NCBI GenBank assembly: GCA_037833965.1
Contig: AP031358.1
Coordinates: forward strand, 4,224,001-4,288,000
Reading direction: 5' to 3'
Origin: Marchantia polymorpha subsp. ruderalis
Lineage: Eukaryota > Streptophyta > Marchantiopsida > Marchantiales > Marchantiaceae
DNA length: 64,000 bases
Shown here piece after piece: positions 47,962 to 61,700 of this stretch; the stretch's first letter is position 1; every line of letters starts with the position of its first letter. Both the position numbers and the translations under genes were made by a program. The notes under the pieces were generated by a model, which saw only the letters and a list, made by a program, of their open reading frames with translations, was not told the origin of the DNA and ran no database searches.

Positions 47962-50842
47962 TATATTAGGTACGTTTTGGAAACTGGATACTCAGAGTGG
48001 TGATCAAGCCAGTAGTACGGGAGCAGTCAATGGTACTGGCGTTTTAGGAAATGGAGGAAATGGTTATAACCCGGGCATGAACAGAAGTGCCTCAGAGTGG
48101 GCGTTTCAAGAGTTTCTTAAGGAGCATACTCAGGCCTCGGGTCTTCAATCCCGAAATGATAGCCAGGTGTTTATGATATCCGAGGAAGAAGCAGGAGAGA
48201 AAGAACTTCCTCCTTCGCAAGACAAGGAGTGTGTTGAGGAGCAAAAGGAACCAGATGTGATAAGCATTCCTGGATTGAAGGAGGAGGTAGACGAGAGTAG
48301 TTATACCGCGTCCAATCAAAAGGCAGAAGATCCGCTTGAGCAGCCTGAATTGAAAGTCGCTGTGAATCCTCTATTCTCAGGGCTGCGAGATGAAGTTCCA
48401 GCAGCGCCAGCCAGTAGTGATCCTCGGGAGTATGAGCACTTCCTCAAACGTCGTTTGGACATTGCTTGTGCCGCGGTCGCCATGTCTCGGGTATGTTTTA
48501 TTGACAGCAATGATGTCAGTTGTGTTGGCCGGGATACCAACTCTCATGAGTTAGAATTTGTACCTCTAGAGTTATTTTGTGGAGAAAGAGCTGTTTTAGA
48601 CTCCCGTGCATTGAAGGTTCCAAGTTGAAGGAGGTTAGAGGCGAAACCCTTTCTCGTGTCTAGAATGCCGGGTGTATACGTTGGAGAATGATCGTGACAC
48701 AACATATTTATTTGCTTTCCCCACAGGCAACTGGGCTTGGGTCTCCGAAGATTGCTGGGAACCTGTCGCTGCAACAAGCCGTGCCTCAAGGAAAGGGAGC
48801 AGCCCCCGGCCTTCTAGGTACATTTCAATGAATTTTGCTGCAAAGTCTTTACTTCTCATGCAGCCCTTGGTCGTTCTGGCGATCATGTCTAGATGCTTGG
48901 AACAAAAAGCAGAGATTTTGTATGTAACTTCTGGTCTCTAGTAACTTCCAGTGTTTCGTACAAGGTCTCGCTTGTTGAGACAGCGGTAGGTATGCTCCAT
49001 GATAGTTTGAGGTTTAACCTTGAAACCTTTGATTGTGGTTTACTTCCTCCAGTGTCTGAGATATAAGGGTGTTTGGAGTAGGTGATTTATCTCAGGAGCT
49101 TAAAAAGTCGGGAATCTGATTTGGGATGGTCGATTGGCGGGTGGAGTTTTCTCCAGGTGCTGACGTTGCAGCCAATGGAAGTCACGTCAGGGGTCCCGTC
49201 GGAATTCCGGCGCTTCCCCCGAAACCTGACAGTCTCGCACCAGTGAGCAGCGCAAAGCCTACGACCAGTGGTTCATCAAGAGAGCAATCAGATGACGAGG
49301 ACGGGGATGACGGCGTGGTGAACGATCAAAATTTGGAGCCGGGGGATCTGAAACGCGTGAAACGGTAATCCGCTCAACCTGCACTGTTCGTCAGCTTGGT
49401 TTTCAGTATCGTGAGAACTTTGCTCAACGAAGGGTAGTTTCGCGAGACCACTCTACAGTATGTCTCCCGGATTTACATAATTTGAACCTTCATGCTACAC
49501 TCTGTATCCTTATTTACTACATATTATAAAATTTCGCCGTCTGGTTTCTTTATTCTCTCAGCCTACATGTGGTTCGGTGATCCATCTTCCCGCCCAAGTT
49601 ATTATCGGTGTCAATTTCACCGCAGTCTTGCTCTTGGTTTTCATCGGAGTGTGCTCTTCAAACCAAGAGCACAATGTTAAGTTTGTACTGAATTAGATAT
49701 AGCTATAAGTCGTTTTCAAGAACCATCTCCGTGACGTAGCCTGTCTATCTCTTCCGGCTTGATGATAGTTTCGAATCGTGGACTGTTAGCATGAAGGCAA
49801 TTGGTTGAGTAACTTTCAATGTCGGTGATGATTCAGGATGCTGTCCAACAGAGAATCTGCCAGACGCTCGAGAAGAAGAAAGCAAGCCCACTTAAGCGAG
49901 TTGGAGACACAGGTACTCGTCAACCGCCCCCATTTGTATCCGGCCTGCACCTCCTGCTTGCACCTTGTTTTGAGTACGCGGGAGAAATCATAGATACGAC
50001 AGATCATGACCTGGAAATGTTTCCTGGATACGTTTCGACTCTTTTATGCCTCAAGCATGGATGCGACGGAACACTTGTTATAGTTTTTTATGGTATGGCA
50101 CTATGTAGCGCAAATTCTAAACCTTTATTGTGAGTGATTGTTCTATTCAGGTTGCTCAACTCCGCGTTGAAAATACGACGCTGGTGAAGAGATTAACTGA
50201 CATCAGCCAGAAGTTTAGTGATGCAGCTGTCGACAATCGAGTCCTGAAGTCAGATGTTGAAGCTCTTAGAGCTAAGGTACATTTCTTCCGCAACAATTTT
50301 TACCCGATTAAGATCTGTTTTTTCACTTTCAGCTCGGACGTGGGGCACGTGCCTCTGTTGCGGCCCAGGATACTCAATTTGGAGATGATTTAGACTAAGT
50401 CGAGGAACTGACTTTGACTGAAGATTTTCTCGATCTGCATGCTCAGGTGAAAATGGCTGAAGATTTAGTCACAAGAGCAACCGGTCAAACAGTTGCTCAT
50501 CCACCTCACATTCCTGCAAGTCTTGGCATGAGCCACGGTTTTTCTTACATGCCAGGACCGTATGTGGCATCTGCTATGCCTCCTACCCACGGATATTTGC
50601 ATCACAGTCTTCCTGTTTCATCTCAAGCGTTCCCTGTTGAACTTCCCTCCCTTCCGACGGGCCAGCAGGGACTGAGTGGTAAAATGGGGCGGACTCCTTC
50701 CATGCAACGTGTCGCAAGCTTAGAACACTTGCAAAAGCGCAGTCGTGGTGGTACTTGTAGTAGTACATCTGCGTGGGGTGCAGGATGGGACATGGAAGGA
50801 CCTTCGATGGTTGAGCAATCCTCAATCAATGGTGACCACTAA
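47936..50842 (+). CDS. Group C bZIP transcription factor (Opaque2/BZO2H type)
   Basis: Exons: 47936-48490, 48727-48817, 49157-49364, 49837-49912, 50151-50276 and 50447-50842. They total 1452 nt, giving 483 aa plus TAA, with phases matching. The N-terminus, [10 protein letters not shown], then [14 protein letters not shown], and the [26 protein letters not shown] block are the group C signatures. [10 protein letters not shown] and [12 protein letters not shown] precede the basic region [19 protein letters not shown] with its N-X7-R spacing. A long leucine zipper spans exons 4 to 6. The first in-frame ATG was taken as the start, because it gives the family's exact N-terminus. Group C factors bind ACGT-core sites, pair with group S bZIPs, and act in seed, amino-acid and energy responses. 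The C-terminus is proline/glycine/serine-rich. Confidence 0.95.
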
Positions 50843-53800
50843 GCAGGAGATGGTCAAAGAGTCGATGTACTACCGCTCACACATTGCTTCGTTTGATGTC
50901 CGTATATTCATACTAGGCATAGAAATATGTCTTACCAATGTGTATGAGGAAGGTCTCATAGCTGTTAGCAAGATGTACAGATACCGATTCATGTTCTTTA
51001 CATTTGTGAATTTTGAGAGCAAAGGCGGGCATGACAAGTGGCTTGCTTGCCGCTGACCTGTGAAGGAACATGCTCTTCCTTCCAGAGAAGATGCGATACC
51101 CACGTATTATATCAGGGGACAGAACAGCGCACACATGTAGTCAAGTTGGTCTGTTTATATTAAGCTACATGCACATGCATCCGGAGAGGCGGTGACCAGA
51201 GCTTCCCTAAATGAACTTCTGGTTCAAGACGAATATGGTGATCCTTTTATCTATTGCGGCGCACATCTCATTGTTATATTCTACACGGAACTTGTTCAAG
51301 AATTTGTACAAAGCTATTCTTTTTCAAGATTGAAGTTTTTCGTTACTCTGTGAATCTGTACCAAGTTCAGGTTAAGGCAAAACAATCTGTTATAACCTGT
51401 TCACCCTATTTTGGAAAGCAGTCAATTTTGACATTGATGATTAATCGACCACATTTTTCTCCTTGTTGGTCATTGTCGTAATAGTGAATATTATTCAATA
51501 AGACCGCTGTAATATTTACTCACTCTTCTTTATTACCTTCTCGTCTACATTCTGTCGTAACGGATGCTGTCTGTGATTCAATTGTGCGTAATATTACTGT
51601 CGACTATTTTCCTATCTCTGTCCAGCATTTGAATGTGCTGCTCTTACCATAAGGGCCCCTGACACACGCCGCGTGGAAACTGCTTCTTACCCGTAGGTTG
51701 TCATCTCAGTAGGCTGAGATTTCCACTCAGACCCGAAGAAGATTTGATCGGCCGCGTGAGCACGCATTTAAGAGGGCCTGAATATTTTGGCAAAATTTCG
51801 TTGAAACGAGTTCAAATTTTCTTGAAGGCCCAGTTTTCTCTGTCTGCCATTCCGTTCAGTCTATGGGACTCGTGTGGGTCCTGAAATTCTTGAAATCCTG
51901 GCTCGCTGGACACTTTAGTTAGGTCGAACGTACAAGGTTGTCTGAACGAAATCTTGTGCAGATGAGTGCTATCCTTACCGTACATACAGACTGTCCTTCC
52001 TTCACTTCTCACCTTACAATCTATCGATATACGATAGTTTTATTCCTCTATAAGTGGGTGAATTATGGCTTTGATGATTGTCTGGGCTCGAACAGAAGTT
52101 CGTGACCCTCGATGTGCCGACAAGTGTCACAGGACAGGTTCGAAGAGATTGCGTGATATTTCTTTTGGGGGAATTTTCTTTCGAGCCATGTCCTAAGGCG
52201 CGTGGCGGTGCGGACCGAATTCACATCACCGTCATACTCGAGCACACAGGCAACGCGAGCTCAGTGGAAGCGCCGAGGTCACGAACCAGTGCACCTGATC
52301 AGGATTCTACCTGCTGCATCTAGAAGAATAAAAACACATCCGCCGCTTCTGAAGCACCTCCTCGTAATTTTCACTCTGGTTTTGTTGAAGCAGCTCCTCA
52401 TGCCAGGAGAAAGGGAAAACAATAAATGTTGATGTGTTCCAATTGACTGTAGTCGGCATCAGTCGAGCTCACAGGAGTTGCGAAATCTGAATGGAGGCAC
52501 GACCACAGTATATTCCTTCAGGCTACTCGCGTGCAGATCTGATGCTGTGACGGTTAACTGCGTGATACACGTACATACGGTATCGCTACTTTTACACACC
52601 TACGTGTATACGATTGCGGAGTAGATATTATTGGAATACCGTATAGAGAGAGGCTCGGACCTGAGATACTCTGATACAGTGGATTTGACCCCGTAAAATG
52701 ATTCTCAAGAGATTGTGTCTCGTTTGAAGTAGCTCTAATGGCTTGTGCCCAAAGTCAGGTCTTCCTTCGACTATTTCGCCTTCAGGCGTTAATCACCATC
52801 TGTAGCCGTGGGTCGTAGCACCGTAGATGCAGCTTCTGGAAAAGCCGCTCATGCACAAAGTGCCGACATATCTTACGGACTCTCATAACTCTGTAGGTAC
52901 AAGGTCCTAAAAGAATTCGCACGCTTTTCAAACGCTCGAACCATAAGCACCGGCATCGATATATATGTATGAGCTGAAGCTGTGAACCCCATTTCATTCT
53001 CACACAAGGTTTGCAGAGCCGATGGGAGAGCAAGCTAATATTATCTTTTATCAAAATCTTCGTCCAAATAAAAACCAAATAAAAAATAAAAGCACTAAAG
53101 TCCAATTAAAAACCCACAAAGGATGGGAAGAACCCCATCGGGCATGAGATATATTACACAACCACTTGACGAGTTTTTCCTCACCTTTACTACGAGAATC
53201 AGTGAAGTGCAGAGTCTGGGTTGTAATGAAAAACCGGTGCATGAAAAATTCTTCTGTGATTAAAAATAACTCAGATTGTGTAACTGATACCCTAAAGTTC
53301 AACGAAGAGGAGGAACGCGAGCAGGCTCGACTGATGAACTGGGCAGTGATCGGGATGTAAGCGACGCTTATTATCAAGCCGGGGTGCCGAACGAGGGCCT
53401 TGAGAGGCCAAATAATGGAGGGCTGATTCAACGGGATTATGTGCAATTATGCGGATACGGGCGCAAGGTAATTGGCAGAGGCCATGGGGTTTAGAGGAAA
53501 TGATTCCAGGGGCGGAATGAGACGAGGAGGCTGCTGAGGGAGTGGGTCCCTTGGCCGAAGGGAGAGGGAACGGGGGAGAGACGGGAGGGGAGGGGAGGGG
53601 AGTTAGGTGGGTGGGCACCTTCAGTCAGGACCTTCGATCGATATTCGTCGAGGAGGATGGATGATGGGCTCGATCATACATTGGGCATTGACTTCTCCAA
53701 CTTGCCAGATGTTTGTCCAACTTTCCGCACCAGCAGAATAACAAACAATACATTTTTCGTGAGGCCGATGGATGAGCTCTAATTCGGTGGCGATGCAGGC

Positions 53801-56800
53801 CCACCACCTGCCCAAACCTGATCGACGTGGAGTATTGAAGGAGAGAAAGCAGTGGCCACCCACCCCTTTGAACGTTTAGGAGACGCCTCCATGAGCTCCT
53901 CCTCCATTGCCTTGCTCAGCAGCAGCAGCAGCAGTTGTGCTGCACAGTGCTCGCAATTTCAAGAAACCCTCCATCATATGCCCTCGTAAGTTCTTTGCCG
54001 CCCTTCACGCCCAATTTTGTTTTTCCTCCCATTTTACTCCTTCCTGTAAACCTCCACATCTACGAGATCTCCACAAATCTGAGATCCAAGATCCGAGACC
54101 CCATCCCCATACCGTACGCAGCGCAGCGCAGCGAAGTGAAGTGAAGTGCAGTTCGCACCAACGCCACCGCGCCTGAGGCTGAAGGCTTTCACGGGCTTCG
54201 TCAGGCGAAGGTTGACGCTTGGCTGATGTCTTCGAGCCTCGTGGTACCGTCAAATGCTCGACCTGTTCGGGAGGAGGCGACTCCTGTGCTGTGACTGGGG
54301 TCATGATTGATTGACTCCCGACGCTCGGTGCACAAGCTGCGACGGAGTTGAAGTAAAATCCAAGGCTCCCCATTTACTCTTAAGAATTGCTCCTCCTCCG
54401 CCCTGTTATGAGAAAAGAAAAAGCGCCTGCCTGCTGTGAGATTTAAACATGTGCAAACAAGCCTCAAATCATTCGGCCTGCTTTTCCGATTCCCGTCTTC
54501 TGTGCCTGTAAAAGACATGTTTTGGCTCCAGTGTCTGTTATGGTCGTCAGTTGGGTAGTTCCTCACACTAACCAACGCCGTAGTCTACACAAACAGCTTC
54601 CAGAATCCATTCCATGCCCATTATCGTATCAAATAATTGAAGGGCTGATAATACAAATTGATTCCGCTATGTGGATTGTCATCGAATGAAAGACCATAAG
54701 CTCTTCAGTAATTATGCATGTAAGAGCAAGGACTTGAAAGTTCTTGAGTTTGTGATCAAGCATAGAATATGTTTGTTTTGAAAGGTGAAGACTCTCGACC
54801 CAAAGTTTATTCTGTCATTGATGGGTAAAATGTTTACGAAGGAAGAAGGCGTTTCTCGCAACCGCAGCCTGGAGACATGATGTCACTTTTGAGCAGGATG
54901 AATCTGGTGGATATCCGATAGCATGGAATTAGCTGAACAGACGAGAGCATGCCTTGAATTTGTGTCGGTCACAAAATCTCCAATCATTGTCATATCAGCA
55001 GCCTCGTTCCATGTCGTCTTTTGTGATTTTTCCACGCAGTTTGAGTGTTGGACGTGGTTCAACTCGGTAAAAAAGGGAAAATCTAGCCACTTTCGACCCC
55101 CAAATGAACGCCTTTTCGGAGTTATCAAGGATGAAGGGGGCGCTTTCCGGGCACACCCCCATGAAGAATTTAATGGGCTCCGAACCAGTATCCATCCGTC
55201 AACCGAACCGTGGCGACATTGACTACGACGACATCCCTCGCAGTCGTCGTACTGCGATGGCAAGCAAGACTCAGCCTTTGTCCTCTACCTCGTCTCAAAA
55301 GGCGACATCCATTTTGGCTGATGATTCTCGCCTTTTCCTCCCCTCGTTCACACACAAGCCAAGTTGGACTCTTTCAGACGCGGTTCAAAAGAAGCTCGAA
55401 TTGATCCCGTTCCCGTTCACACATGCATCTTCCCCGCCGATCCCCGTCCAGACTTGGCAATATTCCCAGGGACACATGTCTACATGACGAGGCCTCGTAT
55501 TTTCGCTCCCATGAATAAAGCGGCGGATAATAGTCCATGACCTAGGGCATAGACTCTTTATGGATGACATTCCCATGATAAAAAGAATTTCCCTAAAGCA
55601 CTATGCTCCGTCGGAGACCGAGCCTCGAAGGGCCGCTCGCTCGATCCATATGAGTACGGTGTCCCGCTCGAAGGTATACTTTTTCTAAGCTAAGCTAAGC
55701 TAAACAAATAAATATATCATAATACTGTTTATTTGGTTAATGATGAGCGCACAACGAGGGGTCACATAGCCGTGCAAGGAGCGGATGGAGGTTTCCCGAA
55801 GCACGGTGGCCTGTAGCTGTGCCCGGAGGCAACCGCGGTGAGGGGCGACGACGCGACGACGGCGCTGTTGGTAATTTTGTCCGAGGGAGCAGTGGCGACA
55901 TGATGCGAGGGTGCGAATAAGTTAGCATAAGCTTCGTGATCGACCGGAGCGAGAATAGCGAGAATAGCGAGCTTCGCGAGAATGGCGAGAATCGGTCCTT
56001 AAGCGCGATTTTCCCGCAAGGCGGAAGGAGGGTGACGTGTTGCGGCAGCCGGAGCCGGAGCATGGAAACCGGCTACAATGCGAGGCTGACTCCGCTACTG
56101 TCGCCCTAAGGCACCGGCTGCTTTGCCGGTCGCGGAGCACTCGATCCTCATGCCCACCGTGGAACCGGCTGGGGACGGAAGAGTCCTCGGACCGTGGCCG
56201 GCCAGGGCCAGCTAATAGGACAAGCGCACAAGCTCGCCTGCACTGTGCGCGGAGAACGAACCGGCCAAATGCACGTGTCATGCACGGAAGAGCAATTTCG
56301 GCCCTCGAAATTAAGGTCCCCATCTTGCCTCCTGATCGGGGTGGCAGCTTTAGCCCTCGCTTCATAATTGGTCTTATCTCGCTAATCCGGTATCTTAGTC
56401 CGCCGGGATCGATCGCTTATCCCATCCCATCCCCGCACTCTGCACACGCACTTCGTGTAGTCGAAGTTTGTCTCATTCGTAAAATCCGACTGCATAATCC
56501 ATTCGGTAGCTTATGGCATCGCTGCATAATTGTTGGACTCAAGTCTAAATACCGCGTGGACACTTTTCCTGTTTGCGCTAAGACGGAAACAAATTAATTA
56601 CATGATAATGGTTTAATAGTTCGTTAAGTCTCTAAATGATTGCATTTCCGGGTCGCAGTCTCCTAGGGAGCTTGTAATCTGGAATTCGGGCAGAATGTGA
56701 ATAATCGGATGGATAAACATCACGCCGATAACCCCCCCCCCCCTTCTAAATTATTATTGTGATCGGATACCCAAAGCCTCTGCACAATGCGCAGTCCAGT

Positions 56801-57163
56801 GACTCGTACGACGACATCAACTGCTTCTCTGCCACAAAGATTTAAATTTAGCAAGAATCATTAACACGTAATTAAACGCTGCGTTCTAGAAAGGGTGGAT
56901 CCACCGGAAGCTCGAGGTCACAAAATACTTGCGGGAGAGGGGGGAGGGGACACCACGACAGGAATGTCGAGGCTACTGCGTAGCCCCGAGGGAGTCGAAT
57001 TTCCGGAGGGAGGGAGAGATCCGGACTCCGAAAAGGTGGGAAACGGGAGCAAGGGAGAGGCGAGGTGGCCGCCACATCAACACGGCGCTGGCGTGACGAG
57101 GCTCCGGAAACTCGAAAGGGCGGTGGTCGGAAATTGCGAAATACGAAATCGCGGAACGGGGAA

Positions 57164-57195
<32 letters not shown>

Positions 57196-58773
57196 AGGAA
57201 ATGGGGCCCCGCGAAGTTCCCTCCAAATCGGGGGTGGGCACTGTAACGAGAGGTTATGCAAGGGCAGCGCAAGAGCCAGTGCGTGCAGGAGCAGGAGCTG
57301 GAGAAGGGAGCTGGTGCCGGGCTGGCCCTGCTGGCCGGGGGCCGGGCGCCGGGCGCCGGACGGGCAGGCTCGCGGGCGCACGTTCAAACGGGTGACGGAG
57401 GCCCACCACGAGCGGGGCGGGGCCGAGGCTGGCAGGTTCGGGGGTGGTCTTGTGTCTCACTTCTTCCTTTGATCCAATGTGCGTTCGCTTTCGTCTCCAT
57501 TCTGAAGCCTTTTGCTTGTGCCCGGCCTGCGTCCCTCGTGCTGCCTCGTTGCTGGTGCTTTCGCGCTCATCTCGATCGGATCGTGGTGCGTTTTCCATCC
57601 GCAGGTGATTCCAGTTCGGACGATATCCGGCTCCTACAACAGCAGGCGCTCTGGAGGCCGATTGTGTATTTGTCGGAGACAGAGGACTCGAGAGGAGAGT
57701 GGAGCCTTTCGGCTTGCGCTTTGTTCTGAGGGTTGCAGGTCGGTCCGTCTGTCTGTCCGTCTGCGTCTGCGTCTGCCTGTCTGTTTATCTCTGAGTCCGG
57801 GCGTGCATTGCATGCCATTGGTACCGAGGCGATAGACAAAGGAATGAACATTGGTGGGTTTTCGAGTGAATGAGGCGTGGCGTTGCGAGTTGAGGCGCAG
57901 GTGCGCGAAGTCTTTTAGTAGTCCCGAGCAATCTCTCTTCCTGCCGGCGTCGTCGTCGATGCGTGCTGAGCGTGGGAGGGCAATGCGGAGGGAGGAAAAT
58001 TGACCTTGGTCGATTCGGTTGGAGCATCTTGCTGGCGAGTTTGAACTTCCGCTCGTTTCCCACTCGCGCGCGCCGTGTGTTGTAGATTGAGTGTGCAGGA
58101 GGGCCGCAAGTCTTGTGTGGTGTTTGTGAGGGGCCAGTTCCAGTGAGAGGTTACACGGCATTGTGTCTTCGAGTCGTCTTGTGCTCTGCGTCAGCTTTCA
58201 GCACGTTCGGAGGGCAAAGCGCCCTTGCAACTTCTCGACCTCAAAGGCCGCGCGTTCGAGGTCGGCGGAATTGTTACTCGTATCTCGCATCGGCTCTCTG
58301 ATTTGCAACCCTTGGATCTCAATTGTGCGACCTATTTAGATCGACGCCGATGGTACAGTCTGTCTTAGTGGAGGGCATGTTAGAGGCTGGGCATTTGTTA
58401 CGGCATTGCGTTGATGCAATTGAGATAAATCGACACTTTCATACGTTCAAAATCTGAATGCCAGGATTCATCCGCATGTGGGGTAGGCTGCCTGATTTGC
58501 TTTCCGGGCCCTCGAAAGTGCCTTCACTTGTCTGATTGATAACACGGAACCGATCGTTTGCAACGTGTTTTTGACAGTCGGCTCCTTTCTTCATTCGTGA
58601 AGATCCAGAATCGAAGCCCTCTGAAGGAATTTAAGGTTTCATCAGCAGGTTCGTTCAACTCTCGAGAAGCAGAGTGGCGGTCTTGAAATGGAGCGTTGAG
58701 ATAGGATTTGGTAGAGGAGAAGTGTGCTGGTTGTGTGCCCGGTAAAGCAGCGTGCGGCTGGTGTTTTTGAATA
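50843..58773. other. Long region without a recognised gene; bZIP 3' side and KCBP promoter
   Basis: Open frames are present (for example 55104-55487 plus, 54883-55263 minus, 56037-56597 plus) but none has a recognised domain. A short serine-rich frame at 53891-53985 ends at a good GTAAGT donor and could be a first exon. Simple repeats: GGGGA/GAGGGGA near 53583-53601, a 12-C run at 56732-56743, (AAAG)n at 57162-57197, and a GTCTGTCTGT/GTCTGC tract at 57745-57786. From about 57.2 kb the sequence is GC-rich and probably the KCBP promoter and leader. Confidence 0.5.
57162..57197. repeat. AAAG/GAAA microsatellite
   Basis: About nine AAAG repeats. It creates lysine/arginine-rich artificial reading frames on both strands. 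Confidence 0.9.
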
Positions 58774-61700
58774 ATGTCAGACACACCCACACCGGACGTG
58801 AGTGCTCAATATGGAGTAAGTAAAAGGTCTTCACTGAGCTCCAATGATAGTACTCCTGTACATCCCCGGGCAGCAGGAGTATCTGGTAATGATGACGACT
58901 ATGACAGTGATGGTGACTTTGCCTCGTACGATTCTCACCTATTGTCCACTGATCAATGAGGGAAAGGAACTGAGTCATTTGTGCGCACATCATTCATGCT
59001 CCCGGGTGGGAAAGGGCTCCGCATGGCTGGAATTTGGAGGTTTCTGAACAATGATGAACAATTGCACGATGGGGAAAGTCCTCAGTGGAAATAGAGGAGG
59101 GCCACTGCTATACCTGAACTATCCCCGACGAAACCACCCTCACCACAATTCTGCATTGCGCTGTGTCTTTTTGTGTGTGGAGTTACATCATGTATTGCTG
59201 CAGTAGTGGAGTTGCATGTTCATTTTCATGAGTCGTCTTTTTTCCTTGCAAGTTCTGAGTGTATTCGTAGGAGATCTTCTTTTCCTAATTCTGTCAGTGT
59301 GGAGATCCGTCGATGATGCGACATTTTCTCATCTTGTTCAATCGTTCATCTTTGCAGATCCAAGTCTCGTCACAGCTCTTATAGCGGGGAAGCCAATTCT
59401 CAGGGCTCTAATGGCGTGGAGACCGATGGAATGAAGGATGTCAGCAATGGAGATCCAAGGTGCGTACACTCTGGAGTATTCTAATTCAATCTGCCGGCAT
59501 GAAAGTTTTACAGTCTGACTGTTCTCTCCCTTCTGCTCGTTCCCGCAGTATCGATCTATGTTGAAAGAAACTTCCCCAAACTTGTTGGTCAAACGTCATA
59601 CACTCCTGGGGATGGTTTTAAGTTTTGCACTTGAAAGAGCGTCAATCTGGGCCCTGGCTGTATTCTGAGGAGGTGAAAGTGCCTTCCACCCCGAGGCACT
59701 CTGAGCGATTGTAACCTCCTGGCATCGCCTCTATTGTTGAGCATAGTCCATCACTTAGATTCTTTTTTTAATTTGGCTGAATCAGATCCGATCTTGTACA
59801 ATCATTTACGGTCTTAGTCGGTGGATTAGGTTCATCGAATGTCTGTCTGAGTGCTTCCTGTTTCCGCAGAGTTAGCTCTATCTCCACAACACTGGTTCCG
59901 GAGCTGGCTGGCGCTGCTTCCATTTTGGATAAGTTTCAGGTGACAACATTTTTCATTCCGTTTTATTTTGGAATCGAATCGTTGCATGGCTTCTCTTACA
60001 CCAGTGTTATGAAAGAATGGTCCCTTCTAATCCTTGCGAGTCCCGAATGTAGTTACGAGTCCCACTTCCACGCCTGCACATATGAACTGGCGGTCTTTGC
60101 TCAGCGAGTCACTCTGCTCGACTTCTCCTGTCGAGATGTGTCTGACGTGAGATATGTCTTCGTAATCAGGTGGAAGCCTTCCTTAGATTGATGCAAAAGC
60201 AGTTGCAAGCAGGAGGAAAGCGAAGTTTCTTCGGGAAAAGAGCCGTGGCTCCCGCAGGCAAAGAAAAGTACACCGTGGAGGACATGCTCTGTTTCCAACG
60301 AGTAAGCAATAGATCTTGATTCTTATGCGTATTTCCGTGCCGGAGAGCTTTGTGACGCCTCTGGACTCTGCTGGTCTTAGTGATCCCGAGATGATCTCCT
60401 TGGCACTTTTTTCAGCTGCTTTGGAAGACTCGTAATCACCACTCGTACTCTTCTCATATCAATCTTGTTTGCTCTGTGTTTTCAGGAGCCAATCCCTACA
60501 TCCCTTCTTAAAATGAACAGCGACTTAATGAGCCGGGCCGTGAAGCTCTTTGGAGTAGTGCTCAAGTACACTGGCGCTGATGCCAGTGCTACTTCTACAC
60601 CTCCTACAGCACAAGAGCAGATTGATCTCATTCTTAAGATTTACAAGCATACTTTGAAACGACAAGAGCTCCGAGACGAGATGTTTGCTCAGCTATCTAA
60701 ACAAACCCGCAACAACTCTGATAAGCCATCCCTGTTAAAGGCCTGGGAGTTAATGTACTTGTGTGCGTCGGCCATGCCACCCGGAAAGGAGTTGGGGGCA
60801 TACTTGTCAGAGTACGTTCACGAGGTTGCCAATGCTGCCAGTGGGGATCCAGATGTTCAAGCCATGGCTAATAATACCTGGAATGCACTTAAGAGGTCTG
60901 TCAAAGGGGGTCCGAGGAGGATCAGTCCAGCTCAAGAAGAAATAGAGGCTTTGTTGGCAGGCCGTAAATTAACCACTATTGCTTTCTTTTTGGATGAAAC
61001 TTTCGAGGAGATATCCTACGACATGACAACTACAATTGCCGACGCTGTTGAGGTAAAGTATACGATTCGGAGTAACTCCACAAATAGGAAAATTTAACTC
61101 AAACGTTCATCTCTTCCGTCAGACTTACTGTGTATCGGCACGGCCTTTTACTTCCCTGCTGACGCTTATAAGTTCCCCTTGCTCTGAACAGGAACTCGCA
61201 GGAATTATTAAGCTAACATCCTATAACACATTCAGTTTGTTCGAATGTCGCAAAGCCGTAACTGGATCGAAAGCTATTGACAATGGAAATGGTAAGGACA
61301 GTCGAAACCTGACTATACCTATTGGCTTTTGAGTGCAAGATTTGCCACTTTCTAGTTTTGATTACGTTGGCCTGGATGGTGGCAAACTAGATCCAGGCAA
61401 GGTAAAGAAAGACCAAATCAATTCAGTGCCTGTAAGACTTCCTGCAAGTAGAATGACGCGTTCCCAACTAAGGACATGCTGGCGGGTTCTCAGAACTTCT
61501 ATCTTGTTGAACATCTCATTGCAGAGGAGCACATCAGCTTGGATGATAATAAGTATGTTGGAGACATCGTTGCTGAGTTTAAAGCAACTAAAGAACGCAA
61601 CAAGGCGGAGGTGGTACAGTGCAAGCTGTTGTTCAAAAAGCGCCTCTTCCGAGAATCTGACGAAGCTATAACAGAACCAATGTTTGTACAGCTGTCATAC

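Noticed and set aside
55104..55487. Plus-strand 127-codon hydrophilic frame
   Set aside because: It looks more protein-like than its neighbours, but I found no family, no conserved motif and no linked exon.
56037..56597. Plus-strand 186-codon frame and its minus-strand partner at 55922-56365
   Set aside because: Both strands are open because of GC-rich composition and a short GCGAGAATA repeat. No motif was recognised on either.
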